From positions 62,001 to 126,000 of the forward strand of contig JAJZVM010000002.1 of NCBI GenBank assembly GCA_021845645.1: a DNA stretch of 64,000 bases. Direction: 5' to 3'. Under the pieces are notes generated by a model. That model did not search any database. It was not told the origin of the DNA and saw nothing but the letters and a program-made list of their open reading frames with translations. This DNA comes from Bacillota bacterium (GTDB taxonomy: Bacteria; Bacillota_E; JAJZYS01; JAJYTV01). Positions 57,030 to 64,000 of the stretch are shown here, piece after piece; within the stretch, counting starts at the first letter, position 1; each line of letters starts with the position of its first letter. A program made the position numbers and the translations under genes.

Positions 57030-57760
57030 CGCACGTCACTCCATGCGTCGAGGACCTCGGTCGTGCGACTCATGCCGAGGCGCGTCGCGCCCGCGGTCAG
57101 CATCGCCTGCGCTTCCTCGAGGCTGCGGATGCCGCCGGACGCCTTGATGCCGGCAAGTCCGCCCACGCTGGCGCGCAGCAGCGAGACCGCCTCGGGTGTC
57201 GCCCCGCCGCCCTGGAAACCTGTCGACGTCTTCACGAAGTCCGCGCCCGCGGCCACCGCCAGCAGGGCCGTGCGGACGATCTCGGGCGGGCTGAGGATAC
57301 CCGTTTCGAGGATGACCTTGAGGACCTTGCCCGGCATCGCCGAACGGACGAAGGCGATCTCGCCCGCGATCGCCTCGTCGTCGCCGGCGCGTACGGCGCC
57401 AAGCGCCACGACCATGTCGATCTCCTCGGCGCCCTGCGCCACCGCCTGCGCCGCGGAGAACGCCTTGACGGCCGCCGTGTCGGCACCGTGCGGGAATGCG
57501 ATCACGGTGCAGACCTTGACGCCGGTGCCCTTGAGCTCCTGCGCCGCCAGCGCGACGTAGCGCGGCGAGAGGCAGACGGCGGCGCAGCGCTCCTCCGCCG
57601 CAAGGCGGCACGCGGCCGCGGCATCCTGCCACGTGGCATCGGGGCGCAAGAGGGTGTGGTCGACGCGGGCGGCCAGTTCGCGACGGCTCGACGGCCGAAC
57701 GGGGTCCGGAGGCGCGGCCAGGGGCAGCTGCGGCCCGCGATCCTTTAGAGAACGGCGCAC
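57026..57760 (-). CDS. deoC: Deoxyribose-phosphate aldolase
   Basis: About 244 residues. 'RVDHTLLRPDATWQDAAAAC' at the start of the barrel, the Lys in 'VLKVILETGILS' and the Schiff-base Lys in 'ADFVKTSTGFQGGGATPEAV' are diagnostic. It cleaves deoxyribose-5-phosphate to acetaldehyde and glyceraldehyde-3-phosphate. The start is uncertain: GTG at 57760 gives a normal length. The frame has no better start before the hemY stop 9 bases upstream, so it is probably coupled to hemY. Confidence 0.92.
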   Translation of the reverse strand: MRRSLKDRGPQLPLAAPPDPVRPSSRRELAARVDHTLLRPDATWQDAAAACRLAAEERCAAVCLSPRYVALAAQELKGTGVKVCTVIAFPHGADTAAVKAFSAAQAVAQGAEEIDMVVALGAVRAGDDEAIAGEIAFVRSAMPGKVLKVILETGILSPPEIVRTALLAVAAGADFVKTSTGFQGGGATPEAVSLLRASVGGLAGIKASGGIRSLEEAQAMLTAGATRLGMSRTTEVLDAWSDVR

Positions 57761-57768
57761 CTGGGCGA

Positions 57769-59175
57769 TCAGTTCATCCGTGGCGACTCCTCCTCGCTCT
57801 GCACTTGCGCCAGGCCCCGCGCTACCTCCTCCGCGGCCTGGTTCGCCTGGCGCACGACGTCCGGCATGCCGACGCCGCGGTACGGTGCGCCGGCGAGCGC
57901 CAGGGCCGGCAGCTGCCGCAGCTGCTCGAACACTCCGGTCATCCGCGCCACATGACCGACGGTGTACTGCGGCATGCCCGCAGGCCACCTGTAGACGCGC
58001 TGCAGCCAGGGATCGGCGCGCACGCCGAGCACCGTGCGCAGATCCTCGCGCACCTTGGCGAGCATCGTTTCGTCATCGACACCGAGCGGGTCCTCGCCGG
58101 CGCGCCCAAGGTAGCAGCGCAGCAGCACCGCCCCAGGGCTCTCGTGCGGCCACTTGTTCACGACGTAGGTGCACGCCGTGATCGAGAGGCCCGCCGCACG
58201 GTCGACGAGAAAGCCGGAACCCTTGAGGTTCGGCACATCCGCGGGGCGGTAGGCGAGCTGCGTCACGGCGAGCGACGCGTAGGGCACCGCGAACAGGGAT
58301 GCCGCAGCCTCGGGCGCGATGTCCCGCAGCAGCTGTCCTGCGGCAGGGGCAGGCAAGGTCAGGATGATGCCGTCCGCGTCCAGCTGCTCGCCTCCCGCGA
58401 TGGTCAGGCGATAGCCGTGCTCCAGCCGCTGCAGGTCCGCGACGGGACTCCCCGGACGCAGGCACTCCCCCGGCAGGGCCGCAAGCAGAGCGTCGGTGAT
58501 CTGCCCGAGGCCCAGGCGCATCGACATGAACATCGGCCCGGGCGCGGGGGCTTTCGGCACCCGGCGGCGCAGCCTGCGCGCCCCCAACACCAGGCTGCCG
58601 TCGCTGCGCTCGAGCTCGAGAAGCTGCGGGAACGTCGCCTCGGTGCTCATGGACCAGGGGTCGCCGGCGTAGATGCCGGTCAGCAGCGGCGCGACCAGCC
58701 GGTCCAGAACCTCGGCGCCGAGGCGCCTGGCCACCAGCTGCCCGAGCGGCTGATCGCCCTCGCCGCGGTCTCGCGGCAGGATGAAGTCGCCGGCGGCGCG
58801 CAGCTTGCCGGTGGGCGAAAGAAGGCCGGAGCGCAGGATCGGCCAGACTTCCGTGGGCAGGCCGAGCATGAGGCCGGGAGGGATCGGGTGCAGGCGGCCC
58901 CGCGCATAGATGGCGCTGCCGGAGCCGCCGGGCGGCAGGGGGACGAGGTCCTCCGCGAGGCCAAGCTCCCGCACGAGCTGCACCACTTCCGGCTTGCGCA
59001 CGAGAAAGGAGTCTGGGCCCTCCTCAAGGATCAGGCCCTCGGCCCGCTCGGTCTGCACCTTGCCGCCGAAGGTGCTCCCCGCCTCGAGCACAAGCGGCTC
59101 GCAGCCGAGTCGGCGCAGCCTGTAGGCGGCCGTCAGCCCCGCAAGTCCGCCGCCGACGACCGCGACCCGGCTCAT
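57769..59175 (-). CDS. hemY: Protoporphyrinogen/coproporphyrinogen III oxidase
   Basis: 468 residues. 'RVAVVGGGLAGLTAAYRLRR' is the FAD Rossmann motif, then 'LEAGSTFGGKVQT' and 'EEGPDSFLVRKPEVV'; the C-terminal 'ALAGAPYRGVGMPDVVRQA' closes the FAD site. It oxidises the porphyrinogen in haem synthesis. In Gram-positive bacteria this enzyme (CgoX) uses coproporphyrinogen III, and that is likely here. Its ATG overlaps the hemH stop (ATGA). Confidence 0.95.
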   Translation of the reverse strand: MSRVAVVGGGLAGLTAAYRLRRLGCEPLVLEAGSTFGGKVQTERAEGLILEEGPDSFLVRKPEVVQLVRELGLAEDLVPLPPGGSGSAIYARGRLHPIPPGLMLGLPTEVWPILRSGLLSPTGKLRAAGDFILPRDRGEGDQPLGQLVARRLGAEVLDRLVAPLLTGIYAGDPWSMSTEATFPQLLELERSDGSLVLGARRLRRRVPKAPAPGPMFMSMRLGLGQITDALLAALPGECLRPGSPVADLQRLEHGYRLTIAGGEQLDADGIILTLPAPAAGQLLRDIAPEAAASLFAVPYASLAVTQLAYRPADVPNLKGSGFLVDRAAGLSITACTYVVNKWPHESPGAVLLRCYLGRAGEDPLGVDDETMLAKVREDLRTVLGVRADPWLQRVYRWPAGMPQYTVGHVARMTGVFEQLRQLPALALAGAPYRGVGMPDVVRQANQAAEEVARGLAQVQSEEESPRMN

Positions 59176-60098
59176 GAGGGCTCGCCGAGCCGCCTGCGCA
59201 CGACGTCCGCGAGCAGGGCGGTGAAGTGCTCATCGTCGTTCGGCGATGCGGTGCGCACCAGATGCACGTCAAGGTCGCGCGCGAGGGCCTGTGCATCGAT
59301 GTCCAAGTCGTAGAGCACCTCCAGGTGGTCGGACACGAAGCCGACCGGGCAGACGAGGACGTTCTCGTGCCCCTCGCGCCGCAGGTCCTTGATCACCTCG
59401 CGGATGTCCGGCCCCTGCCACTCCGCGTCGGTACGTCCCGCGCTCTGCCAGGCGAAGAGCCAGTGGCGGATCTCCGCCTCGGCGGCGATCAGGTCTCCCG
59501 AATGGTGGAGTTGCCCCGGATAGGGATCGCCCTCGAGGGCCTTGACGGGCAGGCTGTGCGCAGAGAAGACGACGCGCACGTCGTCCCTCGCCTCCGGCGG
59601 GAACTCGGCCAGGGCGGCGCGGACGCGCGACGCGACGAAGCGCACGAACGCCGGCTCATGGTACCAGTACTCGACGAAGCGCACCTCGGGGCCGCCGGGC
59701 CTCATGCGCTCCTTGACGCGCTGGAAGTAGTCCCCGACCGACATGCGCGCGTAGTGCGGCGCGAGCACCAGCGCCACCGCATGCTCGACGTTATCGTCCT
59801 GCATCCGGTCGACGGCATCCTCGATGAAGGGCGGTGCGTGCTTGTGGCCGAGATAGACCCGGTAGGGTCCTTCATCTCCTGCGTTGAGAGCCCGGCCGAT
59901 GCCTTCGGCCTGCCGGCCGGTGATCTCATGCAGCGGGGAGCGTCCGCCGATCGCCTTGTAGCGCCCGACAAGCTCGTCGAGCTGCTCCTTGGTCGGCGGG
60001 TGGCCGTGCCGGATGTGCGTGTAGTACGCGGGAACCTCGTCAAGCGTCCTCGGCGTGCCGTAGGCCATCACGAGCACACCGGTCTTCCGTTCGGCCAT
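59172..60098 (-). CDS. hemH: Ferrochelatase (coproporphyrin-type likely)
   Basis: 308 residues, the short Gram-positive form. 'TGVLVMAYGTPRTLDEVPAY' at the start, 'VFSAHSLPVKALEGDPYPGQ' with the iron/porphyrin His, and 'VLVCPVGFVSDHLEVLYDLD' with the conserved Glu. It inserts Fe(II) into the porphyrin. Next to a CgoX-like oxidase it is probably coproporphyrin ferrochelatase (CpfC); inference. Starts 14 bases after hemE. Confidence 0.95.
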   Translation of the reverse strand: MAERKTGVLVMAYGTPRTLDEVPAYYTHIRHGHPPTKEQLDELVGRYKAIGGRSPLHEITGRQAEGIGRALNAGDEGPYRVYLGHKHAPPFIEDAVDRMQDDNVEHAVALVLAPHYARMSVGDYFQRVKERMRPGGPEVRFVEYWYHEPAFVRFVASRVRAALAEFPPEARDDVRVVFSAHSLPVKALEGDPYPGQLHHSGDLIAAEAEIRHWLFAWQSAGRTDAEWQGPDIREVIKDLRREGHENVLVCPVGFVSDHLEVLYDLDIDAQALARDLDVHLVRTASPNDDEHFTALLADVVRRRLGEPS

Positions 60099-60112
60099 CG
60101 ACCAGGACCTCC

Positions 60113-61141
60113 TTAAGGGCGCTGCGACTCCTGCCGCACGATCTCGACGAGCCTGCGCAGTGCCCCAGGCGGCGTGTCGGGGAGCACGCCGTGACCGAGG
60201 TTGAAGATGTGTCCCATGCGGCCGCTCATCGCCCGCACGATCGCCCTGGCATTGCGCGCGATCTCGTCCTCGGGCGCCAGCAGCAGCGCCGGATCTAGGT
60301 TGCCCTGGATCGCCCGCACCGGTCCGATGCGGCGCGCCGCTTCGGCGATCTCGACGCGCCAGTCGACGCCGATCGCGTCCGCGCCGGCCTCCGCCATCGC
60401 CTCAAGCAGTCCCGACGTCTCGACGCCAAAATAGATGGTCGGCACCTCCAGCACCTGCAGCCGCCGAAAGAGGTCCTGCATCACCGGCAGCACGTGGCGC
60501 CGGTAGTCGGACGGCGCAAGGCAGCCGATCCAGCTGTCGAAGATCTGCAGTGCCGCCGCACCCGCCTGCACCTGCGCGGCGAGGTGCTGTTCGGTCATGT
60601 CCGCAAGCCATCGCAGAAGCGTCCCGAACAGCTGGGGATCCTGCCACATCAGGCCCTTCAGGCGCCGGTAGCTGCGCGACGGCCCGCCCTCGACGAGGTA
60701 GCTCGCCAAGGTGAACGGCCCACCCGCAAAGCCGATCAAGGGCACGTCACCGAGTTCTTGCACGATCTGGCGCACGGCCTCTAGGACGTATGGCTCGTCC
60801 CTCTCCGGCAAAAGCGCCCGCAGCCGGTCCATGTCCTGGGCGGAGCGGAGCGGCTGCGCGACGACGGGACCGACGTTCTCGACGATGCTGAGGTCGATGC
60901 CGACCGCGCGCAGGGGTACCGTGATGTCGGAGAAGAGGATGGCCGCGTCCACGCCGAGCTGGCGGACGGGCAGCAGTGTGACTTCGGTGCAGACATCCGG
61001 CCTCTCGCAGATGTCAAGGAGCCCCAGGCGCTCGCGCACCTTGCGGTATTCCGGCTGGTAACGGCCCGCCTGGCGCATGAACCACACAGGCGTGCGTTCG
61101 ACTGCCTGCCCGCGGCAGGCCCTGACAAAGAGCGAGGTCAA
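60113..61141 (-). CDS. hemE: Uroporphyrinogen decarboxylase
   Basis: 342 residues. 'RTPVWFMRQAGRYQPEYRKV' is the UroD signature 1 (substrate-binding Arg), 'AAILFSDITVPLRAVGIDL' carries the catalytic Asp, and 'IGFAGGPFTLASYLVEGG' and 'GNLDPALLLAPED' follow. It converts uroporphyrinogen III to coproporphyrinogen III. TTG start behind GAGGTG. First gene of the operon hemE-hemH-hemY-deoC-pdp-cdd, with a TATAAT promoter upstream. Confidence 0.97.
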   Translation of the reverse strand: MTSLFVRACRGQAVERTPVWFMRQAGRYQPEYRKVRERLGLLDICERPDVCTEVTLLPVRQLGVDAAILFSDITVPLRAVGIDLSIVENVGPVVAQPLRSAQDMDRLRALLPERDEPYVLEAVRQIVQELGDVPLIGFAGGPFTLASYLVEGGPSRSYRRLKGLMWQDPQLFGTLLRWLADMTEQHLAAQVQAGAAALQIFDSWIGCLAPSDYRRHVLPVMQDLFRRLQVLEVPTIYFGVETSGLLEAMAEAGADAIGVDWRVEIAEAARRIGPVRAIQGNLDPALLLAPEDEIARNARAIVRAMSGRMGHIFNLGHGVLPDTPPGALRRLVEIVRQESQRP

Positions 61142-61173
61142 TGGTGGGCACCTCTTTGCGCGATCACCCTCGC

Positions 61174-61179
61174 ATTATA
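61174..61179 (-). promoter_or_regulatory. -10 box of the hemE operon
   Basis: On the minus strand TATAAT occurs 33 bases upstream of the hemE start, preceded by TGCTA (extended -10-like). It is the best sigma-A type -10 in the window; the -35 is weak. Confidence 0.6.
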
Positions 61180-61280
61180 TAGCATTCGCACCGGCCGCCC
61201 CCATGGTTGCGAGGCCCCTTTCCCACCTCGGCCGTGGCCCGCCCTCCGACGCGCGGCGGCGCCGGCCCGCATACGAGGAA

Positions 61281-61306
61281 GCGGGCGGAGCCGAAACTCC
61301 GCCCGC
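61281..61306. terminator. Perfect hairpin at start of NHL remnant
   Basis: GCGGGCGGAG (61281-61290) pairs with CTCCGCCCGC (61297-61306), loop CCGAAA, followed by CGGGTTCTTCG. It may be an orphan terminator marking the junction where the upstream part of the NHL gene was lost. Confidence 0.5.
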
Positions 61307-61680
61307 CGGGTTCTTCGTCGATGCGGAGTCGAGCGCCGTGCGTTCCCTGCCGACGGCGCAGCGAGGCCCTGTCCGCACGCTCGTCGGCACGGGTCTCTTC
61401 AACTTCGGCAGCCGCCAGGGAAGCTTCGCCGCGACGCTGCTACAGCTGCCGCAAGGCATCGCGCGCCTCGGCGGCGATCTCTACGTCGCTGACACCTACA
61501 ACCATCAGATCGTGCGGCTCGACCTTGCAACGCATGGAAAGCGCGATCGTGCTTGGCGGGCTCAACGAGCCCAAGGATCTGGATGCGCGGGACGGGACGC
61601 TCTACACCGCCGACAGCGGCAACCATCGCGTACTGCGCTGGCGCCCTGGAATGCCCGAGGCGGGCCTGCTGCTGGCATGA
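61307..61680 (+). pseudogene. NHL-repeat protein 3' fragment, frameshifted
   Basis: The first frame reads 'GFFVDAESSAVRSLPTAQRG', 'PVRTLVGTGLFNFGSRQG' and 'GDLYVADTYNHQIVRLDLAT'; near 61530 the sense continues in the neighbouring frame as 'MESAIVLGGLNEPKDL' and 'DGTLYTADSGNHRVLRW'. These are NHL beta-propeller blades like those of NHLRC2-type thioredoxin-NHL proteins. The N-terminal thioredoxin domain and start are missing and one frameshift is present, so this is a dead remnant. Confidence 0.7.
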
Positions 61681-61692
61681 GATCCCGATGGA

Positions 61693-61719
61693 AAGGGCGC
61701 CGCACCAGGCGGCGCCCTT
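61693..61719. terminator. Bidirectional terminator
   Basis: AAGGGCGCCGC (61693-61703) pairs with GCGGCGCCCTT (61709-61719), loop ACCAG. On the minus strand TTTCC follows, serving the response regulator that ends 3 bases away. Confidence 0.8.
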
Positions 61720-61721
61720 CG

Positions 61722-62393
61722 CTATACTCTCTCGACCGTCTCCGTCTGATGGTGCCTTGCCCACCAGGCGGCCGCGGCGACGCGGTTCTTCGCGTTGATC
61801 TTCTTGAGGATGTTCGAGACCCGGTGCTTGACGACTTTGTCGTCGAGGTGCAAGGCGCTCCCGATCTGCCTGTTCGTCTCCCCGCGCACGATGCGCTCCA
61901 GCACCTCGAACTCGTCGACCGACAGCGGTGCGAACGGGCTCTTGTCGCCGAGCGAGCGGGCGCGGAGCCTGCCGGCGATCACCGCAGCCATCTGCGGGTC
62001 GACCGGTGATCCGCCCTGATGCACCGTATGGATCGCCTCGTGCAGCTCCGAAGCGGAGACATCCTCGAACAGGTACCCGGATGCGCCGTCCATGATCAGA
62101 TCGAGAATGGCTTCCTCATCGGAGCGCGCCGTCAGAATGATGACCTGACAGCCGTAGCCCTGCGCGTGGAGCTCCTGGCAGGTGCGCAGGTCGATGCGGC
62201 TCGGATCCCGCACATCCACGATGGCCACGTCAGGGCGCACGTCGCGGGCGAGATTGGTCGCCTCCGCGACGTTGCGCGCCTCGGCAACGATCGTGACGCG
62301 CGGGTCTTCGCCCAGCATGGCTCGCAGCCCCGACCGCAGCACGGTGGAGTCGGCGACGGTGAGCACCCGGATGGGTCCAAGTGCGTTCGGCAT
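61722..62393 (-). CDS. NarL/LuxR-type response regulator
   Basis: 223 residues. The receiver domain (about 8-125) has the phosphorylatable Asp in 'PDVAIVDVRDPSRIDL' and the Thr/Lys-side region 'VIILTARSDEEA'; the usual acidic pair near residue 13 is reduced to one Asp ('VADSTVLRSGL'). The C-terminal LuxR HTH (about 155-215) reads 'LSVDEFEVLERIVRGETNRQ' and 'LDDKVVKHRVSNILKKINAK'. ATG behind GGGAGG. No sensor kinase is next to it, so the signal is unknown. Confidence 0.92.
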   Translation of the reverse strand: MPNALGPIRVLTVADSTVLRSGLRAMLGEDPRVTIVAEARNVAEATNLARDVRPDVAIVDVRDPSRIDLRTCQELHAQGYGCQVIILTARSDEEAILDLIMDGASGYLFEDVSASELHEAIHTVHQGGSPVDPQMAAVIAGRLRARSLGDKSPFAPLSVDEFEVLERIVRGETNRQIGSALHLDDKVVKHRVSNILKKINAKNRVAAAAWWARHHQTETVERV

Positions 62394-62971
62394 GGTGTTC
62401 GTCCTCCCACTGGCGCGGTTCAAGGCCACGCGCCATCGTCCAAGGGGCGCATCGAAAGAACCTTCCGGCCGTGTTCCACCACGCCGGAACCTCCCGGGCG
62501 CAAGACCCCCGTGCGTCCTCAGCCGCGTGTCCCCGCTGAGACCGGACCCGGCGCAAAGGCTGTTCGCCCTGTCCGCCTGCCCGCCGCTCCGCTGCCAGCA
62601 CCACGGGCCGCGTCCCGGGATCGCCGCCCCGCTCCGGCCGCTTGCGCACCGCTTCACGAGCGAAGACGCGGCTATAGCCCAGGATTCCGCTGCACCGCAT
62701 GCCGCCTGGCCTTTTCGCCCTGCGACCGCTGCCGGCGGCAGATCGCCTGCCTGAGGCGGCCCACCCCCGCATACTCATTGACGCGCCGAAAGCGCCATCC
62801 GCGCAATCACCATTCGGCCGCGCAACTGGCGCAAGATTGGGGATCCCCTCAGCCCTCCCAAGTTGTACCGAGGACCACTGGCGGTGGCCACATGGCGGAG
62901 GCCGACCGCCAGACGGTCCGATAACAGGTGCAATGGAAGTAATGAAAACGGCTGATCCGGTCAGCGCAGTT
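62394..62971. other. Intergenic region without supported gene
   Basis: About 580 bases between two minus-strand genes. It must hold the response-regulator promoter. Open frames here are Arg/Pro-rich and unsupported; no clear terminator or RNA structure was recognised. Confidence 0.4.
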
Positions 62972-63973
62972 CTAGCCGGCGGCCAGCCCGCGCTGGACAG
63001 CTTGCCAGAAGGCGTCGCCGCTGTCGTCGACCATCAGATCCTGCAGCAGCGATTGGCCCTCCCGAGCGGCGACCTGCGCAAAGCGCGCGAAGAGATACCC
63101 CTTGAGCGCGATCGAGCCAACCTCGCAGTTCGCCTGGGCAAGGCGTCCCGTGGGCAGGACGGTCACGCCCGGGCCGGCGTAGTGCCGCCTGTAATGCTCC
63201 GTCGCCAGCAGCACGAGGCGCTGACCCTCGGCGGGTACGAGCGGCGGGCGCATCGCCTCGAGACAGCACTGGCCGACGAGGAAGAAGACGAGGTCGTACC
63301 CCGCCATGATGCGGCGCACCGCCTCCGGCACGCCGAGATGGTCCGCCCAGCGGAGCAGCTCCGCCCGATCGAAGTCCGTCAGCGAGACGCTGTGCGGCGC
63401 GATCACGTCTTGCTCTCCGATCACGCCGTAGCCCGGCGACACGATGCGCAGGTCCGCGGCCCCCGGGCCAAAGGCGGCCCGCAAGGTGTCGACGCCTCTG
63501 CGCGTGTACGTGAACTGGTCACAGCAGTAGAGTTCCTCAGCCGGGCGCAGGAACTCCCTCAGCTCGGCCTCGCGCCGCTGCAGCCGCGCAGCGTCGAGAA
63601 AGTCGTCTTTGCGCAGCTCGCGGGGATGATGCACGGCCATGCGACCTGTGCCGCTTGCGAAGATCAAGATGCGCGGCAGGCTGGCGGCGCTGGCCTCCGA
63701 CGCGACCGGCACCGGCATGGCTCCCGTCGGCAGGCGGTGGAACATGACGGTCCGGCGTCCAAGGTGAACGGCTCTGCTGCGAAAGCCGGCGATCTGCCAC
63801 GGCTTCGGCGCCTGACTGGAGTTGGACCACCAGGGCCGGAAGTTGCGCGCGGCAGCCGGCAGCGGCGCGTCGAGAATCTCTTCGAGCTGGCCGAAGCTCA
63901 ACTCGATCTCCTCCACGCCTTCCGCACGGCGCTGATCGAGGTACTGGACAAGCCGTTCGTACTTCGCCGTCAT
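62972..63973 (-). CDS. Two-domain protein: DUF7662-like plus DUF6884-like
   Basis: 333 residues; ATG at 63973 behind AGGTGG. Residues 1-78 ('KYERLVQYLDQRRAEGVEEI' and 'ELSFGQLEEIL', then 'WWSNSSQAPKPWQIAGFRSR') resemble the DUF7662 domain, a small module seen in predicted nucleic-acid and restriction-related proteins. Residues about 95-320 ('RILIFASGTGRMAVHHP', 'RRGVDTLRAAFGPGAADLRI' with 'VSPGYGVIGEQD') resemble DUF6884-type proteins, which have an 'SAGYGL' core and are sometimes linked to DNA base modification. Both assignments are from memory and moderate to weak. Function unknown; a defence or modification role is only a hypothesis. Confidence 0.55.
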   Translation of the reverse strand: MTAKYERLVQYLDQRRAEGVEEIELSFGQLEEILDAPLPAAARNFRPWWSNSSQAPKPWQIAGFRSRAVHLGRRTVMFHRLPTGAMPVPVASEASAASLPRILIFASGTGRMAVHHPRELRKDDFLDAARLQRREAELREFLRPAEELYCCDQFTYTRRGVDTLRAAFGPGAADLRIVSPGYGVIGEQDVIAPHSVSLTDFDRAELLRWADHLGVPEAVRRIMAGYDLVFFLVGQCCLEAMRPPLVPAEGQRLVLLATEHYRRHYAGPGVTVLPTGRLAQANCEVGSIALKGYLFARFAQVAAREGQSLLQDLMVDDSGDAFWQAVQRGLAAG

Positions 63974-64000
63974 CGGGCCCACCTGCCTTGACTAGCTTCC

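Noticed and set aside
1..64000. CRISPR arrays, tRNA or rRNA genes, prophage
   Set aside because: No regularly spaced direct repeats, cloverleaf-like or conserved rRNA segments and no phage structural genes were seen by eye; a dedicated scan was not possible.

Overview
The window is a G+C-rich bacterial chromosomal segment, roughly two thirds G+C by eye. It shows strong AGGAGG-type ribosome binding sites, frequent TTG and GTG starts, and many intrinsic hairpin terminators. A CwlD-like cell-wall amidase, small spore-coat-like proteins, the hemE-hemH-hemY order with a Firmicute-style protoporphyrinogen/coproporphyrinogen oxidase, an acid-type S53 peptidase and a protein disulfide oxidoreductase together suggest a high-G+C, probably acid-tolerant or thermophilic, spore-forming Bacillota. 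This placement is inference; there is no rRNA or tRNA gene here to test it.

0-5.7 kb: an unknown protein, a secreted CAP-domain protein, a GT2/TPR glycosyltransferase overlapping an MFS transporter, and a lipoprotein. 5.7-23 kb is the accessory part. Two secreted beta-rich proteins ('A' and 'B') occur as two tandem pairs (6.9-9.2 and 11.8-14.0 kb). They are interleaved with a small two-cysteine secreted protein (one intact copy, one copy lacking its 5' end) and with a polytopic membrane protein carrying ten conserved histidines (9.3 kb, paralogue at 20.3 kb). A shared upstream motif (GTGCAYYGTTTCACAT) precedes both A genes and the second membrane protein. In the same part lie an ApbE flavinyltransferase, a glutaredoxin-like protein disulfide oxidoreductase whose first active-site cysteine codon is an in-frame TGA (a probable selenoprotein), a DUF2892 membrane protein, an NCS1 permease, two coat-like proteins and a DUF1670-like protein.

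23-36 kb is mainly housekeeping: an IclR regulator divergent from a glutaryl-CoA-dehydrogenase-like enzyme, leuS, several unknown proteins (one probably frameshifted), YceI divergent from an HxlR regulator, a CPBP protease, aconitase, an MFS transporter and a universal stress protein. 36-51 kb holds catabolic and envelope genes: an adenine-deaminase-like enzyme, a CehA/McbA PHP hydrolase, an MFS transporter, a GH38 alpha-mannosidase, a TusA-like protein, a SEC-C microprotein, an RRM protein, a CwlD-like amidase, an F420-ligase-like protein, a GT2, a CPA antiporter, a second GPH-type MFS behind an 8-codon leader ORF, and an R2-like di-iron protein with a C-terminal cysteine cluster.

51-55 kb: a decayed TnpB relic, a secreted S53 (sedolisin) peptidase, and an IS630-family element inserted exactly into the peptidase stop codon, with a coupled passenger ORF. 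55-61 kb is one minus-strand operon, hemE-hemH-hemY-deoC-pdp-cdd, joining haem synthesis to pyrimidine nucleoside salvage with overlapping stop/start codons at several junctions. The right end has a frameshifted NHL-repeat remnant, a NarL/LuxR response regulator and a two-domain unknown protein.
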